Shown: piece after piece, positions 34,036-43,139 of the stretch | Layout: every line of letters begins with the position of its first letter | Numbering within the stretch: the stretch's first letter is position 1 | Assembly (NCBI GenBank): GCA_905233845.1 | Contig: CAJOFH010000004.1 | Location: 19,312 to 83,311 of the forward strand | DNA: 64,000 nucleotides | DNA from: an uncultured Muribaculaceae bacterium | GTDB lineage: Bacteria > Bacteroidota > Bacteroidia > Bacteroidales > Muribaculaceae | Direction: 5' to 3' | The notes under the pieces: generated by a model | What the model was told of the DNA's origin: nothing | The model's database searches: none | What the model saw: the letters and a program-made list of their open reading frames with translations, nothing else | Made by a program: the position numbers and the translations under genes

Positions 34036-35016
34036 ATGGACTATAATGATAATATTCTCGTTGATTTTGCTGGCATGCAGTGGGAGAAGGTACGCAACTA
34101 TTTGAGTAAGGATTTCTCGTTAGGAGCTACTGACTGCGAAGTGGTGTTTCATGACTCGTTTGCAGCGTTATATGATTTTATCAGATGGGGGAGTTTGCCA
34201 CTCCAATCATCGCTGTCAAATTTTTTTCTTGGCATCTGCAAGAAAAAAGCCCACGAACTACTGAAAAAGCAGTCTCGAGAAGTCACTATCGACGATGCCC
34301 CACTTGATTCCAGCAGTGATGACGATGATGCCGCCATCATTGCAGCTATCAAGAACAGCGACAAGGACAGAATGAGAACTATTGCCTGGAACGTGACGCA
34401 TAATATTGACTTAGCTACCGCTTCGACCGAACCGTTGCCTGTGCCTCCACCCATGCCAATTCCTCAGACATTGCAGCCGGCCCCCCAGTCACCGACACAA
34501 CCATGGCAAGAGCCTGAATCAAAACCATCTAATAAAAAGAAAGTGATTGGTATAGTGATTGGTGTGGCAGCACTCATGCTGTTTATCACTCTAGGTTTAT
34601 TATTAAGAAAAAATGTGGGTAATCCCCATAACATTTCCACTGAAAACGTGGTTTGTGACACCCCTTACGTTGAGCCAAGCTATGATGAAGACCTCTTATA
34701 TGCCGAATTAGACACCATCTCACCCATGGGAAAAGAAATCTATGAACTACTCGTCAATGTCAAGAATGAAGAGAACTTGAAAAGCACTATTTCGCAGCTT
34801 GAACAACTTTGGAAAAAATCTCAAGAAACTCCAAGCAATTCATACAGTGCTTTTGCACCTCAAATTGGATATACTCTTGCTCTTGCCTATAAGCAGGATA
34901 ACGACATTGCGAATGCAAAGTTGGCTTTACGCAAAGTGATGTCAATCGAGCCAGAGGGAACAGAATATGGCAACAGGGCGAGAAGACTGCTCGAAGAACT
35001 GAAAAAGATGAAGTGA
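34036..35016 (+). CDS. Sigma-70 region 2-like domain fused to membrane helix and TPR-like tail
   Basis: A 326-aa protein from ATG 34036. Residues 1-85 resemble the N-terminal half of ECF sigma factors: CEVVFHDSFAALYDFIRWG matches the region 2 helix usually written as DxVQExFxxLW, and LSNFFLGICKKKAHELLKKQ matches the following helix before the region 2 to 4 linker. No region 4 is present. A Pro-rich linker (about 128-165) precedes one membrane helix (VIGIVIGVAALMLFITLGLLL). The last 110 residues look like a TPR-type helical repeat (YTLALAYKQDNDIANAKLAL). Polarity suggests the sigma-like part is cytoplasmic and the TPR part extracytoplasmic. It converges on the zinc-ribbon/actin-like/tubulin-like operon. 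The function is unknown to me. Confidence 0.75.
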   Translation: MDYNDNILVDFAGMQWEKVRNYLSKDFSLGATDCEVVFHDSFAALYDFIRWGSLPLQSSLSNFFLGICKKKAHELLKKQSREVTIDDAPLDSSSDDDDAAIIAAIKNSDKDRMRTIAWNVTHNIDLATASTEPLPVPPPMPIPQTLQPAPQSPTQPWQEPESKPSNKKKVIGIVIGVAALMLFITLGLLLRKNVGNPHNISTENVVCDTPYVEPSYDEDLLYAELDTISPMGKEIYELLVNVKNEENLKSTISQLEQLWKKSQETPSNSYSAFAPQIGYTLALAYKQDNDIANAKLALRKVMSIEPEGTEYGNRARRLLEELKKMK

Positions 35017-35047
35017 ATCACTGTTGTCCAGTAAAAATGAAATAGCT

Positions 35048-35219
35048 GCTCCTCTAGAGGAGCTGTCACGAATTGCCTGAGAAGTATGACAAATATCTTG
35101 AAAAACAACATCTTGCCCTATCATACTCCCCCCTACCCCCTCTATCTTAGAGGGGGAGCTAAAACACTGAATATAAGGATAAAAATTCATCGAACTCAGG
35201 TTATCTTAGAGGGGGAGTA
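35048..35219. repeat. Dispersed intergenic element with palindromes
   Basis: It begins with a perfect 16-bp palindrome (GCTCCTCTAGAGGAGC, 35048-35063) overlapping GGAGCTGTCACGAA. Then come ATACTCCCCCC (35123-35133), a CCCCCTCTA/TAGAGGGGG hairpin (35136-35156) and ATTCATCGAACTCAGGTT with a second TAGAGGGGGAG. The words GGAGCTGTCACGAA and ATACTCCCCCC recur in the same order at 63730-63892. It separates convergent genes and may also end transcripts. Confidence 0.7.
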
Positions 35220-35240
35220 AAAAAAGACTCGCCCCTTTTT

Positions 35241-35858
35241 TTACTTGAGGTAGGTAATAATGAGGTAGGTGAGCAGGAGCAGGAAGAACAATAAGCCACA
35301 GCCACCTGGAATGGAACATGCGCAACCACGGGAGCGAGGCATGGAGTCAGGGTTCTGGCTTTGAGCCTGCTCCAACTGCTCTTTTATCTGTTTCTCGGTC
35401 TCATAACGTCGTCCACGGTTCCAATAGTTGCTGGTAAGACGGCTGTCATGATCAATGAGAATCTTGCGTGGATGCATACCGTCGAATGGCGCCACCACCT
35501 TGTTGTCCTCGAGCTGCTGCATAAGAGTCTCGGCACGCTCGGGAGTGATGTCGAAATATCGCTGTAGCATGGGGAGAGTGAGTGCGTCACATGTCTTCAC
35601 ATAGTCGACAGCCGCACGGTAGAGCGGATCAAGACCTTCGAGCATCTGCTGCTCCTCGTAGTATTGCTCTCCCTTGAATTGTGGTGGCTTGTGCTCCAGT
35701 TGCTCTATTGGTGCCTTCTCGGTGGGGATATAAGCTATTCCGTCAACAATCTTCAGCACCGACATGCAATTTGGGCATGTGATGGTGTGGTTGAGCTTCG
35801 TCAGCTCCTCCTCGCTTTGATTGGTGACAAATCCACACTTAGGACATTCGATTTTCAT
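35241..35858 (-). CDS. Zinc ribbon - FtsK gamma-like winged helix - tail-anchor protein
   Basis: A 205-aa protein. Residues 4-32 hold a zinc ribbon (CPKCGF and CPNC). Residues 77-134 match the FtsK gamma domain: DPLYRAAVDYVKTCDALTLP, LQRYFDITPERAETLMQQLE, then DGMHPRKIL. In FtsK this winged helix reads KOPS sequences that steer the DNA pump; here no motor domain is attached. A Cys/Gly-rich stretch (RGCACSIPGGCG) leads into one C-terminal helix (about 184-203), so the protein is probably tail-anchored with its DNA-binding part in the cytoplasm. It is last in the minus-strand gene set with the actin-like and tubulin-like proteins, 21 bp after its neighbour. Confidence 0.8.
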   Translation of the reverse strand: MKIECPKCGFVTNQSEEELTKLNHTITCPNCMSVLKIVDGIAYIPTEKAPIEQLEHKPPQFKGEQYYEEQQMLEGLDPLYRAAVDYVKTCDALTLPMLQRYFDITPERAETLMQQLEDNKVVAPFDGMHPRKILIDHDSRLTSNYWNRGRRYETEKQIKEQLEQAQSQNPDSMPRSRGCACSIPGGCGLLFFLLLLTYLIITYLK

Positions 35859-35879
35859 TGTTGTTCAGATACTATATTT

Positions 35880-36575
35880 TTAGAAAATAGAGCCCTCACC
35901 ATTAACAATATAGAGGATAAAGAATATTGCCACAATGATAATAGTGAAAGTGAGGCAACCCATGATACTGAAGATGCCACTATCCCAACTTTTGTTGGAT
36001 TTTTTTTGTTTTTTGTTAGCTGGTTTTCGTGTATTGCTTGCCATGGGTTGTCTTACTCTGTTTCTTGGGTCTACAGGCTGTTGTTGCCCATATCCCAATG
36101 GTGGTTGATTGATAGCATTGTTTCGGTTGCCTTGAGGCGCTACGTTGGTATTACCCCTGTAGGACGGTGGAGCAACTTTGGCAAATCGTCCACATTTAGG
36201 GCAAAAGTTCACACCCTGCCTCAGGAATGCTCCACAATACTTGCAGTAGCGCATCACGGCATCGGCGGCAGATTGTGATTGTTGTTGTGAAGCAGGATTG
36301 TAGGCCGGTGGAACAGCAGCTGGCTTGTCGTTAACCGTTGTGGGTGGTGCCTGCTGTGAATCTGTATTAATTTTGTCGTTAGAGTTTCCATCCACCTGCT
36401 CTTCTTGCTTATTATCAACGCCATCGAGTGAATCCAACTCAGGCTTTATCTGTTCAAAGCCTTCAAGTTCAATGTCATAGAGGCACTGGGGGCACACGTA
36501 GTGTCCCTCAAGTTTTTCTATCTCGTTGATAGAGACGTCAATATGTTTCCCGCAATGGGGGCAGAAGATATTCAT
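35880..36575 (-). CDS. Double zinc-ribbon tail-anchored membrane protein
   Basis: A 231-aa protein from ATG 36575 (MNIFCPHCGKHIDVSINEIE); the frame is open 14 codons further upstream, but that part reads as repeat-like Pro/Leu sequence. An N-terminal ribbon (CPHC, CPQC) resembles those of the 35241 and 46120 proteins. A second ribbon at about 115-137 is CKYCGAFLRQGVNFCPKCGR. A Gln/Pro/Asn-rich linker follows, and one membrane helix lies near the C-terminus (GCLTFTIIIVAIFFILYIV). The ribbon may bind protein, RNA or DNA; no enzyme motif is seen. It lies between the coiled-coil membrane protein and the FtsK gamma-like protein, on the same strand. Confidence 0.75.
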   Translation of the reverse strand: MNIFCPHCGKHIDVSINEIEKLEGHYVCPQCLYDIELEGFEQIKPELDSLDGVDNKQEEQVDGNSNDKINTDSQQAPPTTVNDKPAAVPPAYNPASQQQSQSAADAVMRYCKYCGAFLRQGVNFCPKCGRFAKVAPPSYRGNTNVAPQGNRNNAINQPPLGYGQQQPVDPRNRVRQPMASNTRKPANKKQKKSNKSWDSGIFSIMGCLTFTIIIVAIFFILYIVNGEGSIF

Positions 36576-36659
36576 TGGTGGAAGGTGAAAAGTGGATGGA
36601 GGAAGTAGGAAATACAACGAAGACAGTACTTATTACTTCCTCCATTCAACTTTAGTTAT

Positions 36660-37994
36660 TTACTCATAATGAACGATGGCTTTGACCACGATGTGCCACT
36701 TGCCATTCTCGAGCTGTGCGCGTCCTGCGCGGTCGGTAACGATGCGCGACTTGCCAGCAGTAGACTGGATGTTGTTGCCTGAGCAAGCACGGGTGAGAGT
36801 GTCGCCAGGCATGAGAAGTGCAAGCTTATGAGCCTCGGCCTTGTTGATAACGGTAAACGAACCGCTCTTGCCGTTCATGGTAGTGAGCTCAAAGATGGAG
36901 TTTCCAGGCTCATACTGAGAAGATGAGCGCGAGAAGTTGTCATCCTCGTCGGGCTTAGCCATAAAGAGAATCTTAGGCTCGCCAAAAGCTGGAGCAGTCT
37001 TGACAGGCTCTTTCTTGGTGTCGTCGGCCTTCTTAGTATCGTCGGCCTTCATTGGCTCAATGGCTTTCTTAGGACCGTCAACCTTTTTGGGCTCTTGCTT
37101 CACAGGCTGCTTGTCACCACCTGCGGGGCGGTTTCCAAACTGGATTTTCTTGGTTTGAGGCAGATCATCCTTTTTTCCGTCAAGTGGTTGCTTGCCCTGA
37201 GCGTTCTTTGCTGGCATAGCAGCAACAGCAGCTCCACTCTTGAGAGCAGCACGCAACTTGTCGATTTGCTTCTGCAAGTTGTTGATATCCTCGTGGTTGT
37301 CACGTGCAGCAGCCTGACTCTCCTTGCGGGCTTGCATAGCGAGGAAAGTGCCAATAGCGCCCAGACCTAAACCCAGAATCGAGAGGATGTAGAGCAAACC
37401 ATGTCCAGAATCGCTATCCTTGTTTTCTTCCTTCTTGACTTCTTCGTTGGCGTTGGCGGTGTCCTCGGCAACATTAACGGTCTCGCCGTTGCCGTCGGTT
37501 GTCACTGTTACCTTGCTGTCATCGACAGCTGCCTCGTTGGGAGCTGGTGCCTCACTTTGGGTGTTTACCTCGTTGCCTGTGTGAGTAGCATTGTATTTCA
37601 CGGTGGCATTCCTCACACCGTTTTTGATTACAGAACCTTTCTCATACACGCTGGCAACGGTCTCGACCAACTTGTCCACATCGCCAGACTCATTCTCATG
37701 CGCTTTGAGTTTGTTGTAGTAGTTCATCCACTTCTCGCGGCTACCGTACATCGACTTGAGGTCGTCGAGCGAATAGTTCTCATTGGTCCTCGACACAACC
37801 TGGTTGTCGGCCTGAGCAAAGCCCAAGTCACGTGCAATCCACTGAGCGCCAATGGCCAGACCATGGTTCCACTGCCCTTGCGACAGATTTGATGATTTCT
37901 CGGGAGCAGGAGCCTGCTGAGCTTGTTGAGCATCTTGCCCCATCGCTGTCATGGCACCCATGACGCACACTAAGATAAAAATAATTTTTTTCAT
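36660..37994 (-). CDS. Membrane protein with signal peptide, coiled coil and charged region
   Basis: A 444-aa protein. Residues 1-19 form a signal peptide (MKKIIFILVCVMGAMTAMGQ). Residues 40-200 are probably extracytoplasmic. One membrane helix (about 201-222, LLYILSILGLGLGAIGTFLA) is followed by a coiled coil (DNHEDINNLQKQIDKLRAAL). A Lys/Pro-rich linker with KKADDTKK-type repeats leads to a folded C-terminal domain (about 345-444) that would be cytoplasmic. I do not recognise the family. It lies 53 bp downstream of the actin-like ATPase gene and probably shares its transcript, so it could link the ATPase to the envelope. Confidence 0.75.
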   Translation of the reverse strand: MKKIIFILVCVMGAMTAMGQDAQQAQQAPAPEKSSNLSQGQWNHGLAIGAQWIARDLGFAQADNQVVSRTNENYSLDDLKSMYGSREKWMNYYNKLKAHENESGDVDKLVETVASVYEKGSVIKNGVRNATVKYNATHTGNEVNTQSEAPAPNEAAVDDSKVTVTTDGNGETVNVAEDTANANEEVKKEENKDSDSGHGLLYILSILGLGLGAIGTFLAMQARKESQAAARDNHEDINNLQKQIDKLRAALKSGAAVAAMPAKNAQGKQPLDGKKDDLPQTKKIQFGNRPAGGDKQPVKQEPKKVDGPKKAIEPMKADDTKKADDTKKEPVKTAPAFGEPKILFMAKPDEDDNFSRSSSQYEPGNSIFELTTMNGKSGSFTVINKAEAHKLALLMPGDTLTRACSGNNIQSTAGKSRIVTDRAGRAQLENGKWHIVVKAIVHYE

Positions 37995-38047
37995 TTCGAT
38001 TGATGGCTTTATAATTTATTATGTTATTTATTACACATTAATAGAGT

Positions 38048-41000
38048 TTATATCGTGTTAGAAATCACCTCGTTGCAGAGGTTTTTCAAGAGGTTGTGGC
38101 GGATGATGCCTATGATGGGGTAGAAGAACGGCACGTCCTCAATGGCCTCGTCGCCTGTGTAGCGCCCCTTGAGATAATTGCCAATGCCCGCTGTAAGATA
38201 GTTGCCAATGTTGTCACTGATGACACTAATGAAGATGCGGAACACCTTGTTGTCGATGCCGAACTCATCTTTAGTAACATTGTCGCACAGCGAGATGAAG
38301 AACTCGTTGAAGGCTCGCACCTGCTCGATGAGCTTGTCGCGCACCTCGATATCATAGACCGACTTGATGGTTAGCGGCTTCTCGTCGATCATCGAGTAGC
38401 AATACTTCATGGCGTTGACGTTGCGAGGCGTGAGCCGCTGCACGTCGACGTTGCCATCCATGCGCAGACTCTCGAGCTTGATACCGCCACGGCTGGTGAT
38501 TTGCTTGGGATTGCTTTGCTCAATCTTGATAGAGAAGCGCTCGGTGAACTCTTTCTCAAACACCTTCTCGAGAATAAGCTTAGTGAACTCAGTAACCTGA
38601 TCCTGGGTGCCCAGAATGTTCAAAATCTTAGAGCCTGTGCCGCTGAAGTAGATTTGCTTGGGCATCTCGTAGTCACGCGCCTTCATCGACTGAGCAATGT
38701 AGTAGATGATTGCGGCGTAGAAGTACATGAAGATGAGCTTGCGCTGCGAGTCATTTCGCAGCAATGTGTTGTAGCTGTAAATGTTACGGTCCACCTCACG
38801 CAGCTTGCGCAACTGCTCAACATTCTCGATTGAGAAGAGGAAGGCGTTAACGTCCTGCGAACGCTTGCGCTTGAGCACGTCTTGCAATATACTATTGAGG
38901 TAGCCTATGTCATTGTTCTTGGAAATCAGCCGCTTGAAGTACTCGCCATAGTGACGGATGAGCGGGTTGTTATCGGCATCGCGCTCGGTGAATGCGTCGC
39001 CAAAGATTGCATCGCCAGCAAAACGGAATGACGAGATAGCCACTGGCTCGGTGTCGAGGCGATTGGCTGTGGGCTGATAAATCACGGTATCGGTAGTGCC
39101 ACCACCAATATCGATAGAGACAAAGCTGCCACCACTCACATCGTCGCCCTTATAGAAATAGGCTGGGGCGATGCTCTCGGGATAGGCGTGGAGATGACTG
39201 GTGTCCTCGCCAAAGTAGGTGTGATACAGCTCGTTCCAAGTGTCGTCGAGTTTGCGACGGTCGCTACCTCCCATACTAACTGGGAAGAAATAGACGATGC
39301 TGGTGCGATTAAGGTCACCATTCTCGAGCAACACCTTTGCCTTGATGAGCAGCACCAGCTCGCGCAAGAACTCGCGCGAGAGTGTGATGTCGCCCATCCA
39401 CTTGAGATTGGTTGTGATGTCGTAGCCGTCGAAGTACTGGCGCTCATAGAGGAACGGGATGTTAATGTCGCCAAAAAGTTTGTGGCCACCAGTGCTGATG
39501 GCATTGCGGGCGAGAGCACTTCGCAATGGGAAACCGTACACCTTGTCAATGTCGCTGGGCAGGAATTCCACACGCTGCAACTGGTCGGCAAAGAGCAATG
39601 TGCCACGTTTGAGCAACGATGCGATAAGTACCTGATGCTCGCCATGAGCAAATTGCAAGTCTTGCGCATCGTGACCACGTTCCGACCACTCGACGTGGCT
39701 ATTGGTGGTGCCGAAGTCGACTGCAAAAATCAGCTCTTTGCTACTTGCCACATAGGGCTTCCACAAAGGAACAACATATCCTGAGAATTCTCCCGAAGGA
39801 GTACTTATATTGGTCTTTATGAAGTCGAAAGTGCCCTCTAAATCGTAATATTTGGTAGAATAGGTACCCTCGGAACGGGTCTTACCGCTAATCTTAAGGT
39901 TGTCGGTAAGCATACCGTTCTTGAAGAACTGGAGCGAGGCATTGCCACCCTCTATCATTGTGAAGAGCTGGACGGTGTAATCGTCCTTATAATTGGTGCG
40001 GACGAACGGGAAAATGGCTGTGGACATCACCACATTAGTGATGATGCGACCAGTGCCACGCTTCTCGTCGAACTGCCACGAGGGGTCATCGATGGGGTAG
40101 TAGTTGCGAGTCAGCTCAATGTATCGCTTCTTGAGCGGCACACGCAGCGTCACGTTGACCGAGCCGTCGATGAGCTCTTCCATCTCGAGCATGTTGCGGC
40201 CATGCACCTGCTTAGTAACGTCGCTGGCGTTGAAATACTTGAAGAACTCCTCGGTGAGCGGCAGCAGATAACCGTTGTTAGAAGGCATCATCTTGTTGAT
40301 AACGTTGCCGTTGAAATAGTGACTCTCGTCGATGGGACCTGCAAGACGAATGAGAGTGTCCTGCAAGAAGTCGCCTGTGGTGATAAAAGGATAGATGATG
40401 CTCGTGTCGGGGAGTTTGCGCTTGTTGATAGGGATACTACCCACATAGACCTGAGTGGAGCTGTCCCATTCCTTGTCGATGTAGATATAGTGGTCAACAC
40501 TGCCGTTGAAGTTATTGCGAAGCACAAGTGGCAGAGGACCTTCAACCTGTCGGGTTGGAGCTATCACAAAGTCGCTGTTTTCGGCAGACGTCTTGATGTC
40601 GCGAGCGCGCTTGTGATAAAGTCGTGCTCCAAGCACCGTCACCTCGTCATCGCCAACAAAGGGGTCGAACTCCAAGTCCAATCGCTCAACCAAACGAGGT
40701 GCGAGTTCATGATTCAGTGCTTCAAGGTTAGGAATCACCTGTGTGAGTCGGCGGTAAAGCTCAGGCTTTTTCTGCATGATGATATCCTTGTTCTTGAGCA
40801 TATAGTCGTAAACGCCTTTCACTGAGGTGCGCAGCGTGGGGAAGGCATTGAAGAGCATGAACATGTAGTAGACGAAATCCTCGTCGCGCTGCCACAGGTC
40901 GCGGGTGTCACTGTCGAATAGCGAAATACCTTGCTCTACCTTGATGCCAGAAATTGGTTTCTCACTCTCGCGAGGCACGGCGATGGTCATCGACGATGGC

Positions 41001-41479
41001 GAGGTGGCACCTATCACCTGACTGTTCCACAAAAGGATATACCAATCGGTAAGCAGATTGAAGTTATACTTAGTGTCGCTGCCGAGGAAGAGTTCGAGAG
41101 TCTCGCCATAGAGACGGTGCTCAGGTTCGCTCTTGAGGCGCTCAATCTGCTCTTCACGGTTCCAGCGCACGATGTGCAGATAGTCCTTGTGGTTCTCGAA
41201 ATCGAAGAAAAGCTGTGCCACGTCGAGGGCGTTAGACACCAATCGCTTGTCCATCATCGAACCGCTCAGACGAGCATTGCTTGAGAGATGCTCAAAGGCG
41301 TTCTTCACCAAGTCGAGCTGGGCGAAAGGACTCGGAATGGCAGTGCGAGGGTTCTCGCTCATGCCACCGTTGGGGTCCTTGATTTGCTTGATGTCGTCGT
41401 CAACATAGGGGGCAACAGGAATCCAGTCCTGCGCGCTCGTCTTCGTTGTCTTTTTGTTATATGATAGTACTTGACTCAT
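38048..41479 (-). CDS. Large actin/Hsp70-fold ATPase, SrfB-like
   Basis: A 1143-aa protein. Residues 1-580 show no domain that I recognise. From about 583 to 1000 there is an actin/Hsp70/hexokinase-superfamily ATPase: phosphate-1 FAVDFGTTNSHVEW (587-593 core), phosphate-2 SFVSIDIGGGTTDTVIY (789-796), and the adenosine motif QIYFSGTGSKIL. FRFAGDAIFGDAF follows phosphate-2, as in MreB/DnaK-like folds. The layout and length resemble SrfB, a protein named from a Salmonella srfABC locus whose biochemical role is not settled. No signal peptide is seen, so it is cytoplasmic. Its neighbours are a tubulin-like protein (61 bp upstream) and a coiled-coil membrane protein (53 bp downstream). Polymerisation, substrate remodelling or regulation by nucleotide are all possible. 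Confidence 0.8.
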   Translation of the reverse strand: MSQVLSYNKKTTKTSAQDWIPVAPYVDDDIKQIKDPNGGMSENPRTAIPSPFAQLDLVKNAFEHLSSNARLSGSMMDKRLVSNALDVAQLFFDFENHKDYLHIVRWNREEQIERLKSEPEHRLYGETLELFLGSDTKYNFNLLTDWYILLWNSQVIGATSPSSMTIAVPRESEKPISGIKVEQGISLFDSDTRDLWQRDEDFVYYMFMLFNAFPTLRTSVKGVYDYMLKNKDIIMQKKPELYRRLTQVIPNLEALNHELAPRLVERLDLEFDPFVGDDEVTVLGARLYHKRARDIKTSAENSDFVIAPTRQVEGPLPLVLRNNFNGSVDHYIYIDKEWDSSTQVYVGSIPINKRKLPDTSIIYPFITTGDFLQDTLIRLAGPIDESHYFNGNVINKMMPSNNGYLLPLTEEFFKYFNASDVTKQVHGRNMLEMEELIDGSVNVTLRVPLKKRYIELTRNYYPIDDPSWQFDEKRGTGRIITNVVMSTAIFPFVRTNYKDDYTVQLFTMIEGGNASLQFFKNGMLTDNLKISGKTRSEGTYSTKYYDLEGTFDFIKTNISTPSGEFSGYVVPLWKPYVASSKELIFAVDFGTTNSHVEWSERGHDAQDLQFAHGEHQVLIASLLKRGTLLFADQLQRVEFLPSDIDKVYGFPLRSALARNAISTGGHKLFGDINIPFLYERQYFDGYDITTNLKWMGDITLSREFLRELVLLIKAKVLLENGDLNRTSIVYFFPVSMGGSDRRKLDDTWNELYHTYFGEDTSHLHAYPESIAPAYFYKGDDVSGGSFVSIDIGGGTTDTVIYQPTANRLDTEPVAISSFRFAGDAIFGDAFTERDADNNPLIRHYGEYFKRLISKNNDIGYLNSILQDVLKRKRSQDVNAFLFSIENVEQLRKLREVDRNIYSYNTLLRNDSQRKLIFMYFYAAIIYYIAQSMKARDYEMPKQIYFSGTGSKILNILGTQDQVTEFTKLILEKVFEKEFTERFSIKIEQSNPKQITSRGGIKLESLRMDGNVDVQRLTPRNVNAMKYCYSMIDEKPLTIKSVYDIEVRDKLIEQVRAFNEFFISLCDNVTKDEFGIDNKVFRIFISVISDNIGNYLTAGIGNYLKGRYTGDEAIEDVPFFYPIIGIIRHNLLKNLCNEVISNTI

Positions 41480-41540
41480 AATAGTTGTCAGTTTTTTGCT
41501 ATAGATTCTCTAGATGTTCTAGAATTGATAAGTTTTCCAC

Positions 41541-43070
41541 TTAATTGATATTATCGTAGCGGTCGGTGATAATTTTCTCGGCGGCAGTATAGAACAGGTC
41601 CATGAGTTTGAGTTCAGGATTGCTGCCGTAACTGTTATTGTCGCGGCTAAGCTTGTTCATCTCGGCCTTAAAGACGTCGTTGTCAACCTTCTTGCTTCCA
41701 AAGATGCTCTTCTTGGTGAGCACCTTGTGTATGGCCTTGTTCATGTCCATCTCGTCCTCGTTGAAGAGGGTGACATGGCGACGGTTGTGGAGCATCTCGC
41801 TAGTCCATTCGATATAGCTGTCGAAAAACTGCTGGGTGAGGATGCGGTAGAACTGTGTGCCCATGAACTCGCGAGTAATCTTGGGCGAGTCCTCGGTAAA
41901 GCCCTGACCAATGATTCCCCTCAAGCCAGTTCTCAAGAAGATGTAGAGCAAGTGTAACTTAACGAGTGGACGATATATCATAGCGCGTGTTTCCTGGCCG
42001 AAGCCCGAGAAGTCGACGAAATCGGTGTCGTGCTCCAGACCATACTCAAAGGCCTTGGTAGGCAAGGGTTCGCCAGTGGCAAGGTCGGTGAGCTCACTGT
42101 CATCAAGACTCAGGAACTTGAACGGAGCCATAGCTCCCACCATCTCGATGAGGTGAGCAGGGTCATGCTGGTCGCGCTTGTCGCCTGGGTCGTAGGCATA
42201 GGGAGCGTTGTGGCCGTGGTCTCCCAAGTAGAAGATGGCATTCACAGCGTTACGACCATTACCTGTTAGTGTGTTGTTGTAATATTCGAGCGCGCTCTGC
42301 GTCTTAACGATAAAGTCGGCGTTGTCGATTCGCTTGTCGTTCTTGTCTTCGCTTTCCATAAGCGAGAAGTATGGGAGGACGGTGAGTCCACCGATGGGTG
42401 CACGCTGAAGGAAAGCCTTGTTCTTGGCATCAATATTCTTGGCTTGACGGATATTCTTCACGATGATTGGAAATCCTGCAGCTCCAGTACCTCCAAAGAT
42501 GCTGCTGATAAAGAAGATGCGGTCACCGTCGGCAAAGACGTTGGCAAAAGCCTTGAACTCGTTGCTGTCCTTGATGCCATTCAGCGCCACGCTGCCAATA
42601 TTAGGCGAGCCCACGAAGCCAATACTCATCTTATTCTCGAGCTGATAGTCGGCAAAGAGCAGAGAAGTGAGCGCCTGGTTAGGCTCGTTCATGGTATTAT
42701 AGCTGATGAAATCGCGGAACTTGTAGTTCTCGACGGCGGCTAGGTTGAAGATGAACGAGTCGTCGAGTGGCACTTGGCTGCTCGACACCACTTCTTTCAA
42801 TGTCGAGATTTTGGTGGCGAAGAAGCCGTTGGCATTGGCATTCTTGCCATAGAGGCGGTCGCGGATGGCGCTATAGGCACTTAGGAGCTTCTCGGTGCGC
42901 TTGAGGTCGGCATTCGACTTGTGAGGGTCGATGATGATGGGCACAAGCTCCACATCTTGCAGCGGGTGTCCATTAGAGTCGACAGGCCTCACGCCAGCGG
43001 CGCAAAGCATTATCATCGACTTGAGCACGCGTGAACCGGTGCCTCCTATTGCAAATATAAATAGTTTCAT
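41541..43070 (-). CDS. Divergent tubulin/FtsZ-like protein (Tubulin_2 type)
   Basis: A 509-aa protein. The N-terminal strand-loop KLFIFAIGGTGSRVLKSMI matches the T1 nucleotide loop of the divergent bacterial tubulin-like family. A tubulin-signature-like T4 loop lies at about 193-199 (SSIFGGTGAAGFPIIVKNI), comparable to the GGGTGTG of FtsZ but with one Gly lost. MSIGFVGSPNIGSVA and DGDRIFFISS sit in the expected T3-like places. The C-terminal half is helical with no FtsZ C-terminal peptide. It may bind GTP; polymerisation is unproven. It lies between a four-helix membrane protein and the actin-like ATPase, which points to one complex. A dehydrogenase-type Rossmann protein is a less likely alternative. 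Confidence 0.72.
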   Translation of the reverse strand: MKLFIFAIGGTGSRVLKSMIMLCAAGVRPVDSNGHPLQDVELVPIIIDPHKSNADLKRTEKLLSAYSAIRDRLYGKNANANGFFATKISTLKEVVSSSQVPLDDSFIFNLAAVENYKFRDFISYNTMNEPNQALTSLLFADYQLENKMSIGFVGSPNIGSVALNGIKDSNEFKAFANVFADGDRIFFISSIFGGTGAAGFPIIVKNIRQAKNIDAKNKAFLQRAPIGGLTVLPYFSLMESEDKNDKRIDNADFIVKTQSALEYYNNTLTGNGRNAVNAIFYLGDHGHNAPYAYDPGDKRDQHDPAHLIEMVGAMAPFKFLSLDDSELTDLATGEPLPTKAFEYGLEHDTDFVDFSGFGQETRAMIYRPLVKLHLLYIFLRTGLRGIIGQGFTEDSPKITREFMGTQFYRILTQQFFDSYIEWTSEMLHNRRHVTLFNEDEMDMNKAIHKVLTKKSIFGSKKVDNDVFKAEMNKLSRDNNSYGSNPELKLMDLFYTAAEKIITDRYDNIN

Positions 43071-43139
43071 TTATCGTCGTTTATCGTTTTTTGTTTATCA
43101 TTCATGGAAAACTTGTGAGATAATCTCAACTCCCTCTCA

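Noticed and set aside
35100..35220. Possible insertion sequence
   Set aside because: Inverted words are present but no transposase frame or target duplication is visible; kept as a MITE-like element only.
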